Of a stretch of 27,688 nucleotides of DNA, positions 1-10,100 are shown in pieces (position 1 is the first letter of the stretch; each line of letters starts with the position of its first letter). The notes beneath the pieces were generated by a model. It did not search any database, was not told where the DNA came from, and saw only the letters and a list, made by a program, of their open reading frames with translations. The stretch covers positions 1 through 27,688 of the forward strand of contig JBBBWG010000737.1 in the NCBI GenBank assembly GCA_037176905.1. Direction: 5' to 3'. A program made the translations under genes and the position numbers. Origin of the DNA: Azolla pinnata (lineage: Eukaryota; Streptophyta; Polypodiopsida; Salviniales; Salviniaceae).

Positions 1-224
1 GCCCGGAGTATGAAGTTGCTACCATCCTCAACTCCAAATTTGTTTGTTGCTATTATTTGGTCAATTGGCTTGGCTATATTCCGAGCGAACGTACATGGGA
101 ACCCATCAAGCATGTCGTCAATGCTCAAGATCTTCTTGCTGATTTCCACCAACAGTATCCGGACAAACCCAATCCTCAATCAGCGCCGGCTCGTTCCGCT
201 CACTGTCTTAACGGGGGGGGATAG
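1..224 (+). mobile_element. 3' end of a Ty3-type chromovirus pol (chromodomain), partial
   Basis: This is the C-terminal end of an LTR-retrotransposon polyprotein that enters the window from the left. The frame starting at base 3 is open to a TAG at 222-224. It reads as the chromodomain at the end of chromovirus integrases: a YEVATIL start, then YLVNWLGY, then RTWEP, then a FHQQYPDKP tail. In this clade the chromodomain is thought to guide integration through binding modified histones. A polypurine tract (a run of G around 212-221) follows directly, as expected just before a 3' LTR. The visible part looks whole; the rest of the element lies outside the window. Its relative at 7120-11619 has the same domain order at its end. 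Confidence 0.85.
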
Positions 225-225
225 T

Positions 226-670
226 GTTATGATATGATAGTCCGAACCCATGACCTTATGTTATATGGGTCGAGCTCTTGACCATTATACCATCTATTGT
301 AATACGTAGGATATTATTTTCATTTAAGTTTTATTATAAGAAATTGATGTATATTCCAGATTTCTCTGGAACAGTCTAGAAGCTTCAAGACTCCTCCTGA
401 GAATACTATAAAAGGAGACACAAGGCATTATGTTGAACCAAATTGGTTTAACGCTAGTCTTAAGCCTCATAGCTATTTTGTACTTACTCTACATCTAATA
501 TATCATCTGTTATCATCATCCCTCTCTCTCTCTCTCTTGTCCTCACTATCTCTCTCTCTCTCAGGAGTCTTACGCAGTCCCGTACTCTTAGTACTAATAG
601 TACTTCCTTTTCCCAGTACTAATAATACTTCCCTTTCCCAGTACTAATTCTCGCTCTGTTTAAGTACTAA
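226..670 (+). mobile_element. 3' LTR of the upstream chromovirus (LTR copy 1)
   Basis: It begins TGTTATG immediately after the polypurine tract. A TATA box (TATAAAA) lies at 407-413, followed by a GGTTTAACGC stretch near 446 that is shared with the LTR at 11173-11619. Two CT-rich microsatellites (about 520-562) and a short repeat built on AGTACTAATA (about 590-670) follow. I could not find a clear CA terminus, so the right end is estimated from the roughly 445-bp length of the other two LTRs. The first 75 bp contain an antisense tRNA-like module (separate entry). Confidence 0.6.
235..293 (-). other. Antisense tRNA-like module in LTR copy 1
   Basis: Read on the minus strand, an A-box-like TGGTATAATGG (about 282-292) is followed about 35 bp later by a B-box-like GGTTCGGAC (about 239-249), preceded by GGTCATG. 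The order and spacing match the internal Pol III promoter of a tRNA. Comparable modules occur at the same place in the LTRs at 11173 and 26078. No complete cloverleaf was found, so I do not call it a tRNA gene. Confidence 0.35.
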
Positions 671-699
671 TCCTGATAGTTTGAACCAATTTCCCCTCT

Positions 700-1000
700 A
701 GTCTTCTTTTCAGTTTCAAAATTTTGTCACAAGTTTTGGCTGCAAATTTGCAGCAAAATTTGCAGCGATGTAACTGGAAACTAGGTGCAGTTTTATTGCA
801 AATTATACGCTTATTTTCACTTAATATTTTTTGATCGAGTGCTAGATTGATTGATAATTAGCAATATATTTAGAATTATAATTAAAAAAACTCAAATTAG
901 GGATCTAAAATTAATTTTCACCGAATATATATTACAATAAGAAAAGTTCAAAATTACAATACAAGTCAGGTTTGTATAAGATGAATAAAAAAAAAAAAAC
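700..1000. other. AT-rich spacer with a short GCAAATTTGCAGC remnant
   Basis: No gene is visible. Bases 740-775 contain three near-copies of GCAAATTTGCAGC, resembling the 11-bp words of the arrays at 3720-3960 and inside the transposase introns. This could be the far left edge of the CACTA element, but no CACTA terminus was seen here. The rest is AT-rich and includes a poly-A run near 989-1000. Confidence 0.3.
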
Positions 1001-1956
1001 CTAAGGAGAAGGGCCATACTCACAAGGGTTATTATCATCATAAATATCTAACTCTAGTGTAAGATAACCAAACCCGGGGTCAGTGTGAGTCGCCTCGATG
1101 TCAACCGATGATGATACGCCGCTTTGCTCAGGGTTCTGCTCGAGTTCCCGAGCATCCGATACACCTTCGCCTGCCTCTAAATTAGCATTGTTGCTTGACA
1201 CTTCAAGGTGTATGCCCAACCCTAGGATCAGCTAATCGTCCGTGATCACTCCGAGACTTTTGAAATACATCCACCACTGTTGTCGTGGATGTAACTAACG
1301 ATATTCCTCCTCGTCCGAGTAACGGCCAGCGACCAACGACCTCCATCTACACAAAAACATTAATCTTTTTAAATTATTTATAAAATCAATTAATAATATA
1401 TTAATTAAGTTCTCAATTTTAATTTATAGAGATACTTATAAATTCGGCCCTGAAAGCCGCAACACCTCTGCTACCCCATCTCACTATAGACCATAACCTA
1501 ATCTGGGTCGCATATGCAGCGACATGTCGAGCAAAACGTTCTGACGCCCCTTGTGCTAAGGTTGCCCTCCAATCAACATCGTGAACGCTCCGGGACCGTG
1601 CACCATCTAATCATGGCAGTAATCTAGTTACCTCTCGGTCTACTATTACTCGAGCAGCTCTCGTGTATCCGCTCCGACGATTCGCGATATGCCCTAGTAT
1701 TCGCTTCGACTGTTCGCGATACTAGGAGTGACGGCCAAACTCGTATCAAATGACCCTGGCTGACCCCTCACTGGTAGGACCGGAGGTGGATGCCATGCAA
1801 TATTGGTCCCATCTCCTCTGGTGGTGGCATACCACCAAAGTGCTGGGTCATCTGATACTACCATTCTCTCATGGCAGCATGATAAGTGCGCCACTCAATC
1901 TCCAATGTAGGTGGAATCGGCGATCTATTAGCCATCTATCTATATTTTCAAGATAA
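1001..1956 (-). pseudogene. Unrecognised coding-like stretch, interrupted, possibly with one intron
   Basis: On the minus strand a frame opens at an ATG at 1939-1941 (MANRSPIPPTLEIEWRTY) and is soon interrupted. Further coding-like stretches follow in changing frames, including one near 1430-1560 with FARHVAAYATQIRLWS. A plausible intron (GTATCT to TGTGTAG, roughly 1348-1435, AT-rich) leads to a last segment that ends in the acidic 72-residue reading frame at 1001-1219 and stops before a poly-T tract. I do not recognise the family. It could be the second ORF of a transposon, perhaps the neighbouring CACTA element but pointing the other way, or a decayed host gene. The balanced amino-acid composition and the intron-like segment are the only support. 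Confidence 0.3.
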
Positions 1957-1984
1957 AATTAAACAAAAACCCATTATATTTCAA

Positions 1985-2800
1985 CAAATTTAAGGTTTTC
2001 TAGTTTCATGAAAATTAGGGTTGTCGGGATTCATGAAATTTAGGGTTTTCAGGATTCATGAAAATTAGGGTTTTCAGGATTCATGAAATTTAGGGTTTAC
2101 CAAATTCGTGAAACTTAGCGTTTTCGGGAATCATGCAAATTTAGAGTTTTCGGGAATCATGCAAATTAGGGTTTTAGAGATTCATGACCTTTAGGGTTTT
2201 CTGGATTCATGAAAATTAGGGTTTTCGAGATTCATGAAATTTAGGGTTTTCATGATTACCAAAAAGCCATTATATTTCAACAAATTTAGGGTTTTCGGAA
2301 ATCATGCAAATTGGGTTTTTGGGGATTCATGACATTTAGGGTTTTCTAGATTCATGAAAATGAGGGTTTTTTGGATTCAAGAAAATTAGGGTTTTTAGGA
2401 TTCATGAAATTTAGGGTTTTCGGGATTCATGAAAATTAGGGTTTTCGGGATTCATGAAAAGTAGGGTTTTTTGGATTCATGGAAATTAGGGTTTTCTGGA
2501 CTCATGAAATTTAGGGTTTTTGGGATTCATGAAAATTATGGTTTTCGGGAATCATGAGAATTAAGGGTTTTTGGGATTCATGGAATTTAGGGTTTAGGGA
2601 ATCATGAGATTTAGGATTTTCGGGAATCATGAGATTTAGGGTTTTCGGGATTCATGAGATTTAGGGTTTACCAAATTCATGAAATTTAGAGTTTTAAGGA
2701 TTCATAAAATTTAGGGTTTAGGGTTGTAATATAGTTTAGGATTCAAGGTTGTAATTTAGTGTTTAGGGATTCATCAATTTTAGGGGTTTCCGGATGCAAG
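1985..2800. repeat. 25-bp telobox-bearing minisatellite, about 30 copies
   Basis: The unit is close to TTAGGGTTTTCGGGATTCATGAAA, with spacing of exactly 25 bp between clear copies (for example ATTCATG at 2054 and 2079). Almost every unit contains TTTAGGGTTT, the plant telomere word and the complement of a telobox (AAACCCTAA). The array decays at both ends and continues into AT-rich sequence to about 2820. No coding potential is apparent. Confidence 0.85.
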
Positions 2801-2869
2801 TACCAAATTTCAAGAAATTTAAAGAAATTTAGGCATTTCGTTTACTACAATTCCCCAAATGTAACCCTA

Positions 2870-3320
2870 CACCCAAAATTTTTCTACATTTCCCCAAATT
2901 GAACCCTAAACATAAAATTTATCTACATTTCCCCAACTTTTCGTAATTTCCCCAAAAAGCCCTAAATTTCACTAATTGCTGTCAAATTTCACTAATTGCC
3001 GTTAAATTTCACTAATTTCCGTCAATTTTCACTAATTGCCATGAGTAATTTCACTCCAAATATCAATAGTAAAGCAAAATTTCACTAGTACCGCTAATTT
3101 CATGCCTCATTTCACTAATACCCAGTAAGATTTCACCAATTTCATGCCAAATTTCAGTAATGCAGGGGACATTTCTCTAATTACATGCCAAATTTCACTA
3201 ATACAGCAGACATTTCACTAATCTACGCCAAATTTCACTAATACAACAAATTTCATCTACTTACTTCAAGCTAATACAACAAATTTCACTAATACAACAA
3301 ATTTCATGTACCTACTTCAA
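2870..3320. repeat. TTTCACTAAT array with a 20-bp core
   Basis: Four successive copies have a period of exactly 20 bp (ACTAATT at 2971, 2991, 3011, 3031), with unit AATTTCACTAATTGCCGTTA. Looser copies built on TTTCACTAATACAGC run on to about 3310. The block has no open coding frame of interest. It sits between the telobox array and the purine-rich block upstream of the CACTA transposase. Confidence 0.75.
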
Positions 3321-3329
3321 GCTAATATT

Positions 3330-3710
3330 ATGAGTTGGAGGAGCAGGAGGAGCACTAGCTGGAGGAGTAGGAGCGGCCCGATGAGCAGCACGAGCAGGGG
3401 GCGAGCAGAAGCTGGAGTAGGATGATCGAGCTGGAGGAGCAAGAGGAGCAGCTCGTGCAGGAGGCGTGCAGGACCACAAGTAGAGGCAGAGGCGAGCAGG
3501 AGCGAAGGGAGCAAAGGCAAAAGTAGCAGGAGGCGGGTGCAACAAGGTACCAAATTAGGTTGAGCAGGAGCGAAAGGGTTTAGGGTTAGGACGAGCAAGA
3601 GTGAAAGGGTTTGCAGGTCAAAGTTGGAGTGAAAGGGACAGAAAAGGAGAACAGGTCAAAGCAGGAGTAGAAGACCGAACAAAAACCCTAGGGTTTGAAA
3701 TTTGGGGCAA
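3330..3710. repeat. Purine-rich GAGCAGGAG-type low-complexity block
   Basis: The plus strand is dominated by imperfect GAGCAGGAGGAGC words, with longer echoes such as GAGCAGGAGCGAAAGGGTTTAGG around 3563. The open frames on the minus strand here (leucine/proline/alanine-rich) are by-products of the repeat and are not called as genes. Confidence 0.6.
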
Positions 3711-3714
3711 AAAA

Positions 3715-3960
3715 CACGCCTCTCTGCTGTTTGCCACGCGCATTACCGCGCATTTTGCTACGGCCGTAACCACGACATAAACGCGTATTTTGCCGCGAGT
3801 GTTGCCGCGAGAATTGCCACGCAGTATCCACGAATTTACTGCAAGTCTTGCCGCGATTGTAACCGCAAAATTGCCGCGTAGTTTGACGCGACCATTGCTG
3901 CGCCTATATCCGCGAATTAGCCGCTTAGTTGCTGCGTTGCTAGCCACTCAATTTGCCGAG
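3715..3960. repeat. TTGCCGCGA array, 11-12-bp period
   Basis: About twenty degenerate units such as TTGCCGCGAGTG follow one another with 11-12-bp spacing (TGCC at 3791, 3803, 3815). The same type of unit fills two introns of the downstream CACTA transposase. Short GC-containing words in dense arrays near the ends are typical of CACTA elements, where they bind the element's own regulatory protein; assigning that role here is an inference. Confidence 0.7.
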
Positions 3961-4778
3961 AAGTTTACAGGATTCATCCATCGATGCTGGCCCGGTATAC
4001 AACAGTTCAGAGCTATCGTCTACAAATGTAGAGGAGTTGCGCATGACACACATCGGCCAATGAGGAGCTTGTACCATTCGATGCAGGTGTGACCGATGCA
4101 GATAAAGATTTAGGCATGCTTTTCGTGTAGTGCACGATCCTATACGCAGATTAGGCCGTTGGAATCTTGAAGAGTCGCCCCATGATGTTCAACATTACAC
4201 AGTTGCACTGTGGTTGTTACGTGACTACTACAAGCGGGCAAGGGTAGAGGCTGATGCAGAATAGGCACATGTACGACAATGTATGAATGCAGCAGTTGAT
4301 GATCTAGAGGGTTTAGTAGAGTAGGAACAGGATCAAAATGAGTGAATGGAAGATATGATTGAAGACCTTCATCAGCCAGCACATTGGCAAGGATTTGGTC
4401 GTCACGCAAGCCAAAGCCCCACTTCCGACTTTTCGACGTTATTACAGGTTGCTAGAACGCCGATTTATGATGGAGCTAACTTCTTAGTGCTTCGGGAAGC
4501 GATGGAGATCATGAATCTCCAAACAACGTATGGATGGAGTAATGCATCGGTGGATGCACTGCTAGGTCTCATGGGTAAGATGTTGTCTACCAGCTTTGCG
4601 AGAAGATGCAAGGAAGCAGATGATCACGTTGGATGGGCTTGACTACTAGAGAATCCACACATGTATCAACGATTGTGTGCTATTAAGAGGTGAATTACCA
4701 CCAGATCTGTCAAAATACTCCAAGTGTGGGGAGGCAAGATATCGACGAGATGTTTCATCAATGCAAGTTCCTCGCAAG

Positions 4779-5121
4779 GTTTGCCTAAAACTACGTTTAC
4801 AAATTCAATGATTTCACAATTTATTCCATGCAATTAGCAGCAAAGTTGCTGCAACCTTGCTGCAATTTTGCCGCTAATTTGCTGCAAGGTTGCCGCGAAA
4901 CTACTTCAAGTTTAGCCGCGATCTTGCTTCAAGTTTGCCACCAGTTTGTTGCATGTTTGCCACCAGTTTGCTGCATGTTTGCCGCTAGTTTGCTGCAAAA
5001 TTGTCGCGACGTTCCTACATGTTAGCTGCAATTTTGCTTCATGGTTGCCGCGAGTTTGCTACAAATTTGCTGCAACATTTCTAATTCACATTGATAATAC
5101 CTGCCCCATTGTTGATTTTAG
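4779..5121 (+). other. Transposase intron A, built of 11-bp repeats
   Basis: The exon ends CGCAAG, and the intron starts GTTTGCC and ends ATTTTAG before GTACTCCGA. Splicing joins VPRK to VLRHFP, which matches the TNP2 family at this point. Bases 4830-5088 are a near-continuous array of 11-bp units of the form GTTTGCYGCAA; for example GTTTGCCACC recurs at 4933 and 4955, two units apart. The donor itself reads as the start of one repeat unit. Confidence 0.65.
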
Positions 5122-5388
5122 GTACTCCGACACTTCCCGGTTATTTCGAGACTTCGTATGATGTTCCAGTGTCGATCTATCGCCTTATTGATGCATTGGC
5201 ATGTAATACATCGGAGCCAACATGGGAAGTGGAGAATACCAGCCAATACTCAAGTGTGGCACCATATCGATTTTAATTGGCCTGAATTTGGAGATGAGCC
5301 CCGAAACTTGAGGTTGGATTTTGGGACGGACGGTGTGAACCCGTTTGGGCTTCGAAGTAACTCATACAATGTTTGGCCAGTTGTGCTG

Positions 5389-5690
5389 GTTTGCCGCAAG
5401 TTTGCCATGAGTTTGATACAAGTTTGGTGCATGGTTGCTACGATTTGCCGCAAATTTGCCATGAGTTTGTTGTAAGTTTGCTGCAAGTTTAACAAGTTTG
5501 CTAGTTTACCGCAAGTTTTCCGCAAGTTTGCACAAACTTGACGCCATTTTGCCGCAAGTTTGCTGGAAGTTTGCCTCAAGTTTGCAGCTAGTTTGCAACA
5601 AGTTTGTAGCAATTTTGCCGCAAGTTTGCTAGAAGTTTGCCTCAAGTTTGCAGCTAGTTTGCAACAAGTTTGCAGCAATTTTGCCGCAAC
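5389..5690 (+). other. Transposase intron B, 11-bp repeats with a 66-bp higher-order unit
   Basis: After NVWPVVL the sequence switches directly into GTTTGCCGCAA units of 11 bp, which run to about 5690. The coding match then resumes. GT at 5389-5390 is the likely donor; the acceptor is probably the TTTGCAG ending at 5675, though this is less certain. Within it, a 66-bp unit (six 11-mers) is present twice, at 5551-5616 and 5617-5682, with only about two differences, so it was duplicated recently relative to the rest. Confidence 0.6.
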
Positions 5691-6133
5691 TATCAACAAT
5701 ACGTCATGCCCTTATCTGTATGTGATGGGTTTGCAGTTTGTCAATAATTTTCGAGTTGCCCTATTGGGAGAACCTCAAAATAAATCACTTATTGGACCCA
5801 ATGCATATATATTCAAGAATGTGGCAACGACAATGTGGGACCACCTGATAGGCGTTCGAGACTCATTGGGCATTCAGATGGATTTGCAGTGTTGCGGGAA
5901 GATGCCCAGTGCATGGCCGGTGGAGCGCAAAAATGGGCAAGTGATATTACTGAGGGCTCCGTGGACATTCACGAGATAAGAAATGCGAGATGTAAAGGAG
6001 ATGATCACGACGGTCAGAACCCCAAACGGATGGATATATGCGATGTTTTAGAGGGGAGTTCTCCAAACAAAGATTAAAAGGAGTGGAGCAACTCGTGGGT
6101 TTGAAGTCCCATGATTGGCATGAGATGGTACAG

Positions 6134-6236
6134 GTAACGAATTGGATTTTTAATTGTATTTCTAGTATCTTAATCAATTTATATTTAATAACCCTAACAA
6201 TTGTCGATTTCTATTTTCTTCCATAGTTCATTTTGC
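6134..6236 (+). other. Transposase intron C
   Basis: A 103-bp AT-rich intron with GTAACG donor and CCATAG acceptor. It joins HEMVQ to FILPIS, in line with the TNP2 family (where the match is to a ...MQ-LLPIA... motif). Unlike introns A and B it carries no 11-bp repeats, which makes it a useful internal comparison. Confidence 0.6.
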
Positions 6237-7119
6237 CGATTAGTGTATCAAGAATAACTTATGTACCGCTCCGATAGTGTTTATACAAGCTCGACGCACT
6301 CATCCATTTTGTAAGTGCGAAAGAGGTGGACCTGACGAGTCTAAAGACAACCCAAGTAGAAGCAGTAGAGGTAGTGTGTGTTCTTGAGGATACCTTTTCG
6401 CGATCCATTCTCACTAGTGAAGTGCATTTGCTGGTGCACATTATCCAGGATACGACGATATGCAGCCCAGTCTCCAATAGATGGATGTTTTTCTTGGAGT
6501 GTTTCGAAAACATTGAAGGATTTTGTGAGACAGAATGTGCTGCTAGAAGGTAGCATGAGCGAAGGGTGGTTGATCTAAGAAGGCATAGTATTCATCTCCC
6601 AAATTTACACCAGGTAGATTCGTCACTATCCACCTCTTTTCCATTCGACATTCGTTGTTGGCAATGGACGTGAGAGAAGAAGATGATCCCACCTTCATTC
6701 CACAAGGGATGGGCTGCAGTGTCAATTTAGAGCGAGAGTTTCGTGCGAAGATGAACAACTTTTGTATCTTGAACACGCAGGTTATGAGACCTTGGGTGGA
6801 CAGGTACAATGCAGTCAGGCTATCCATCGAGCGTGAGCCTGCCCGCATCCGACGTGAGGGTGGTCAACGTGTATCACTTCCGAGTCATATCATCAAGTTT
6901 CCGCAGACAATCGCGGCTGAATGGGTGCAGGAAGAGATGGACAGATTAGATCAGTCCAAGCACCGTGTAGCCATAATGCAAGATGAGTGGGAATATGTGT
7001 GGGGTTGCAGTCTTACGGTACCTTAAACCCTAACCCTAAAACCAAATTTACCATTGATACTAAAAAATGTTCTCATTTCTGAAACAATACGTTCTATTAA
7101 TGTTGTAGTGCACTTATTA

Positions 7120-10100
7120 TAATGCAATTTGGTGAGATGCCATGCATTACCGCACAAAAGCCATTGATTGGAACCGGTATACGACAGATTCTAGGGTGAC
7201 CGACATGTTGCGACCAAGGGGAGACCAAACTCATACTTCAATCGTAGCAGCAGCACCTTCAAATTCTATGCAAATAATCAATAATAATCCTACTAAATGG
7301 AAATTGACATAACACGTCGTCGAGGAACTCTATCTAATGCTGAAAAGTAACGACATTGGGCAAACCGATTGTATTTGTATTGCAGTGGACCAGGTCACAT
7401 AGCAATTACTTGTCCTCACAAGCCAAAACAACAAGTCGACCAAGTAGCCATAAACTTTAATAAACTCCTATAGTTCTAGGTAACAATCTCGGTGCTTTTA
7501 GCAGTTCCATTGATCCTTGTCAAGCTAACAACTTTTAAGTTTTGAGTCAATTAGATGAGTTGTTAAACAAGTAGGTCCACCTAAAATTGGAGCCATTTGG
7601 TTGGACAACCCAAAGTATCTAGAGCTTGTTCTAAGTATTGCTTGCATTCCATCCAATAGAGTTAGTAGAGTTTTTGGTTTAAATGTTGAACTTAATACAT
7701 CTCATGGTCATCGAGCCTCAGCCTCAGCCTCAACTCTTTTATATTTAGGAGCCAACTCTTGTTTCATGGACCGAGAATTTGCCCTAACACAGAATTATCT
7801 TACAAAAAATATCTCATCCAATATTAGTTTTTGTCATTGAGAGTCGTATTGCATTTGGAGATATAGTTCAAGAATTTAAACCAATTCAAGTAGTTCTTGG
7901 TAATTTGGCTTGTAACATATCTATAATATAATTGCAAGCCCGGAACATCCAATTATCATTGGTTTACCATTGTTTGAGTTTTATAACTCTAAGGTAGATT
8001 GGCGAAAGCGAGTTATCAAGGAACTCTCACAAAATCGCTTGTCCAATACTGAACATCACCAAAATTCAACCATTTCTATACAAGGGTTATGCAAAGATGG
8101 AAGAAACGAAGAAATGTTTAATGTATTTGCAATGGTGGTAAATCTAGCATTTGATCCATGTTTTACTTCTATCAAAGTATCAGGAATTCCAAGATGTTTT
8201 TGACAAGGTTAAAGCTATTAGCACCTTCCAAGAAGATCTGCAACCAGGAAAAGAGCCACAATGGGGACCAATTTATAATTTGTCACCATCAAAACTCAAA
8301 GCTTTAATTCGAGAATACATTGAAGAACACTTGGCGAATGGATTTATTCAACATTCTAAAAGCCCTACAGGTGCACCTATATTCTTTGTCAAGAATAAAG
8401 ACGGCTGGCTCTTTACGGTTAGCAGTGGACTATAGAGGATTGAATAAAGTCATGATTCGAAACCGGTATGCCTTACCCCTGATCTCAAACTTGTTTGAGC
8501 ACCTTAATGGAGCCAAGTACTTCACAAAATTAGACTTGCGGGGTGCATATAATCTTGTTCGGATACGCCTGGGGGATGAATGGAAGATGACATTTCGCAC
8601 TTGATATGGACATTTCAAGTATATTGTTATGGTGTTTGGCCTCACCAATGCACTGACTACTTTTGAACACGTGGCAAATGATATTTTTCGTGACTTATTC
8701 ACCATAGTGTATCTAGATGACATCTTGATCTACTCGAAGGCACAAGTAGAGCATGACATGCACATTCGTCAGGTTCTATAACAGCTACAGAAATATGGAC
8801 TCTTGCGAAGCTAAAGAAATGTACCTTTGATAAACCCCATGTTGAGTTCTTAGGGTATGTGATTTCACAACAAGGCATATCCAAAGATCCATCAAAGGTT
8901 CAAACAATTCTTTATTGACAAACACCTACATCAATAAGAGATGTATAATGTTTCTTGGGATTTGCAAATTTTTATTGGAAGTTTATGAAGAACTACTCAA
9001 AGATGATCTTGCCTCTCACAGAACTTACACGAATGAATAAGAAATTTATGTAGAGTACTAGTGCAACTGAAGCTTTTGATCATTTAAAGCAAGCATTCAC
9101 ATCAGCCCCAATTTTAGCTTATGCCGACCTTTCAAAACCTTTAATTCTAGAAGCGGATGCATCAGATTTTGCATTGGGTTGGGGAGTGTATTATAGCAAG
9201 TCAAAGAAGATAAACGTGTACATCCAATTGCATTTCATTCACGGAAGTTGGAAGCTACAGAAATAAACTATAAAGTTCATGACAAAGAACTTCTATTTAT
9301 TGTAGACTCTTTTGAGCAATCGCGTCACCTCCTTGAAGGTTCTTCGCACAAAATCATAGTTTACAATGATCGTAAGAATCTCGTGTATTCCTAGAATGCT
9401 CGAGTGTTAAATCGTTGTCAAGCTCGTTGGGCCAAATTTTTGACACGTTTTGACTTCATCATTGTATATTGTCCAAGGACACTCCAAGGAAAAGCAGATG
9501 CTCTATCACGACATCCGTATATGGCACCTCGTCCAGGTGAAACTGCTTTTAACCATCAAAACTAACTAGTTTTGGGATCTGAACGCCTTCAAATGCGCAC
9601 AACAAAAGTATTGGATGTACCAACTAATTCAAGTTTTTTGGAGTCTATTCGAAGGGATATCAGGTTAGACTCTTTTGTCCAAGATGTATTAAATCATATT
9701 GTTCTTGATTGAGCTTTTTCTTCAAGGTCCAAGAATTCTCATAAAGATTATCGATAATTTAGCTGGCAAGATGGTATGCTTTTCCGAAACAAACTTTTAT
9801 ATGTTCCATATGGTCCAACTCGACTACAAGTATTACAACATTGTCATGACATACCAATGATTGGTCATTTCGGTGTTTACAAGACTTTAGAGCTTGTTAC
9901 TCGAAACCATTGGTGGCCTTAGCTTTGTAGTTTTGTTAACGACTATGTTCGCAGTTGTAATGTTTGTTGTCAATAAAAAATTCCTCGACATCAACCATAT
10001 GGTTTGCTACACCCATTGTCCACTCCAATTGGTCCATGGAAGTCTCTCTCTTTGGATTTCATTACAGATCTATCACTTTCTAAGGGTTATGACATCATTC

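Larger units (their letters stand above)
4100..7110 (+). mobile_element. CACTA (EnSpm) DNA transposon, TNP2 transposase gene, decayed
   Basis: This segment encodes a TNP2-type transposase, the enzyme that cuts and moves CACTA elements. Recognisable parts in order are: an N-terminal MEDMIEDLHQP/TPIYDGANF/YGWSNASVDALL region (4346-4642); a zinc-ribbon-like KCGEARYRRD segment (about 4680-4778); VLRHFP followed by FNWPEFGDEPRN, GTDGVNPFG and NVWPVVL (5122-5388); a region near 5700-5975; GLKSHDWHEMVQ (6098-6133); HLLVHI, PVSNRWMFF and EGSMSEGWL (6240-6580); and a C-terminal stretch (6655-7026). Three introns can be proposed: 4779-5121, about 5389-5675, and 6134-6236. Several internal stops and frame changes mean it is probably not functional. 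A TTGTAGTG at 7103-7110, the complement of CACTACAA, may be the right terminus. The left end was not found, though the repeat arrays from about 720 or 1960 could belong to it. Confidence 0.8.

Noticed and set aside
1985-2800. CRISPR-like regular repeats
   Set aside because: Units are head-to-tail with no unique spacers, and the context is a plant nuclear genome.
3312-3598. Leu/Pro/Ala-rich minus-strand frames
   Set aside because: They arise from the purine-rich low-complexity block and overlap each other in two frames.
5250-5699. 149-residue minus-strand frame with regular Leu/Ala/Gln/Thr repeats
   Set aside because: It is the reverse reading of the 11-bp intronic array (33 bp equals 11 codons), so the periodic protein is an artefact.
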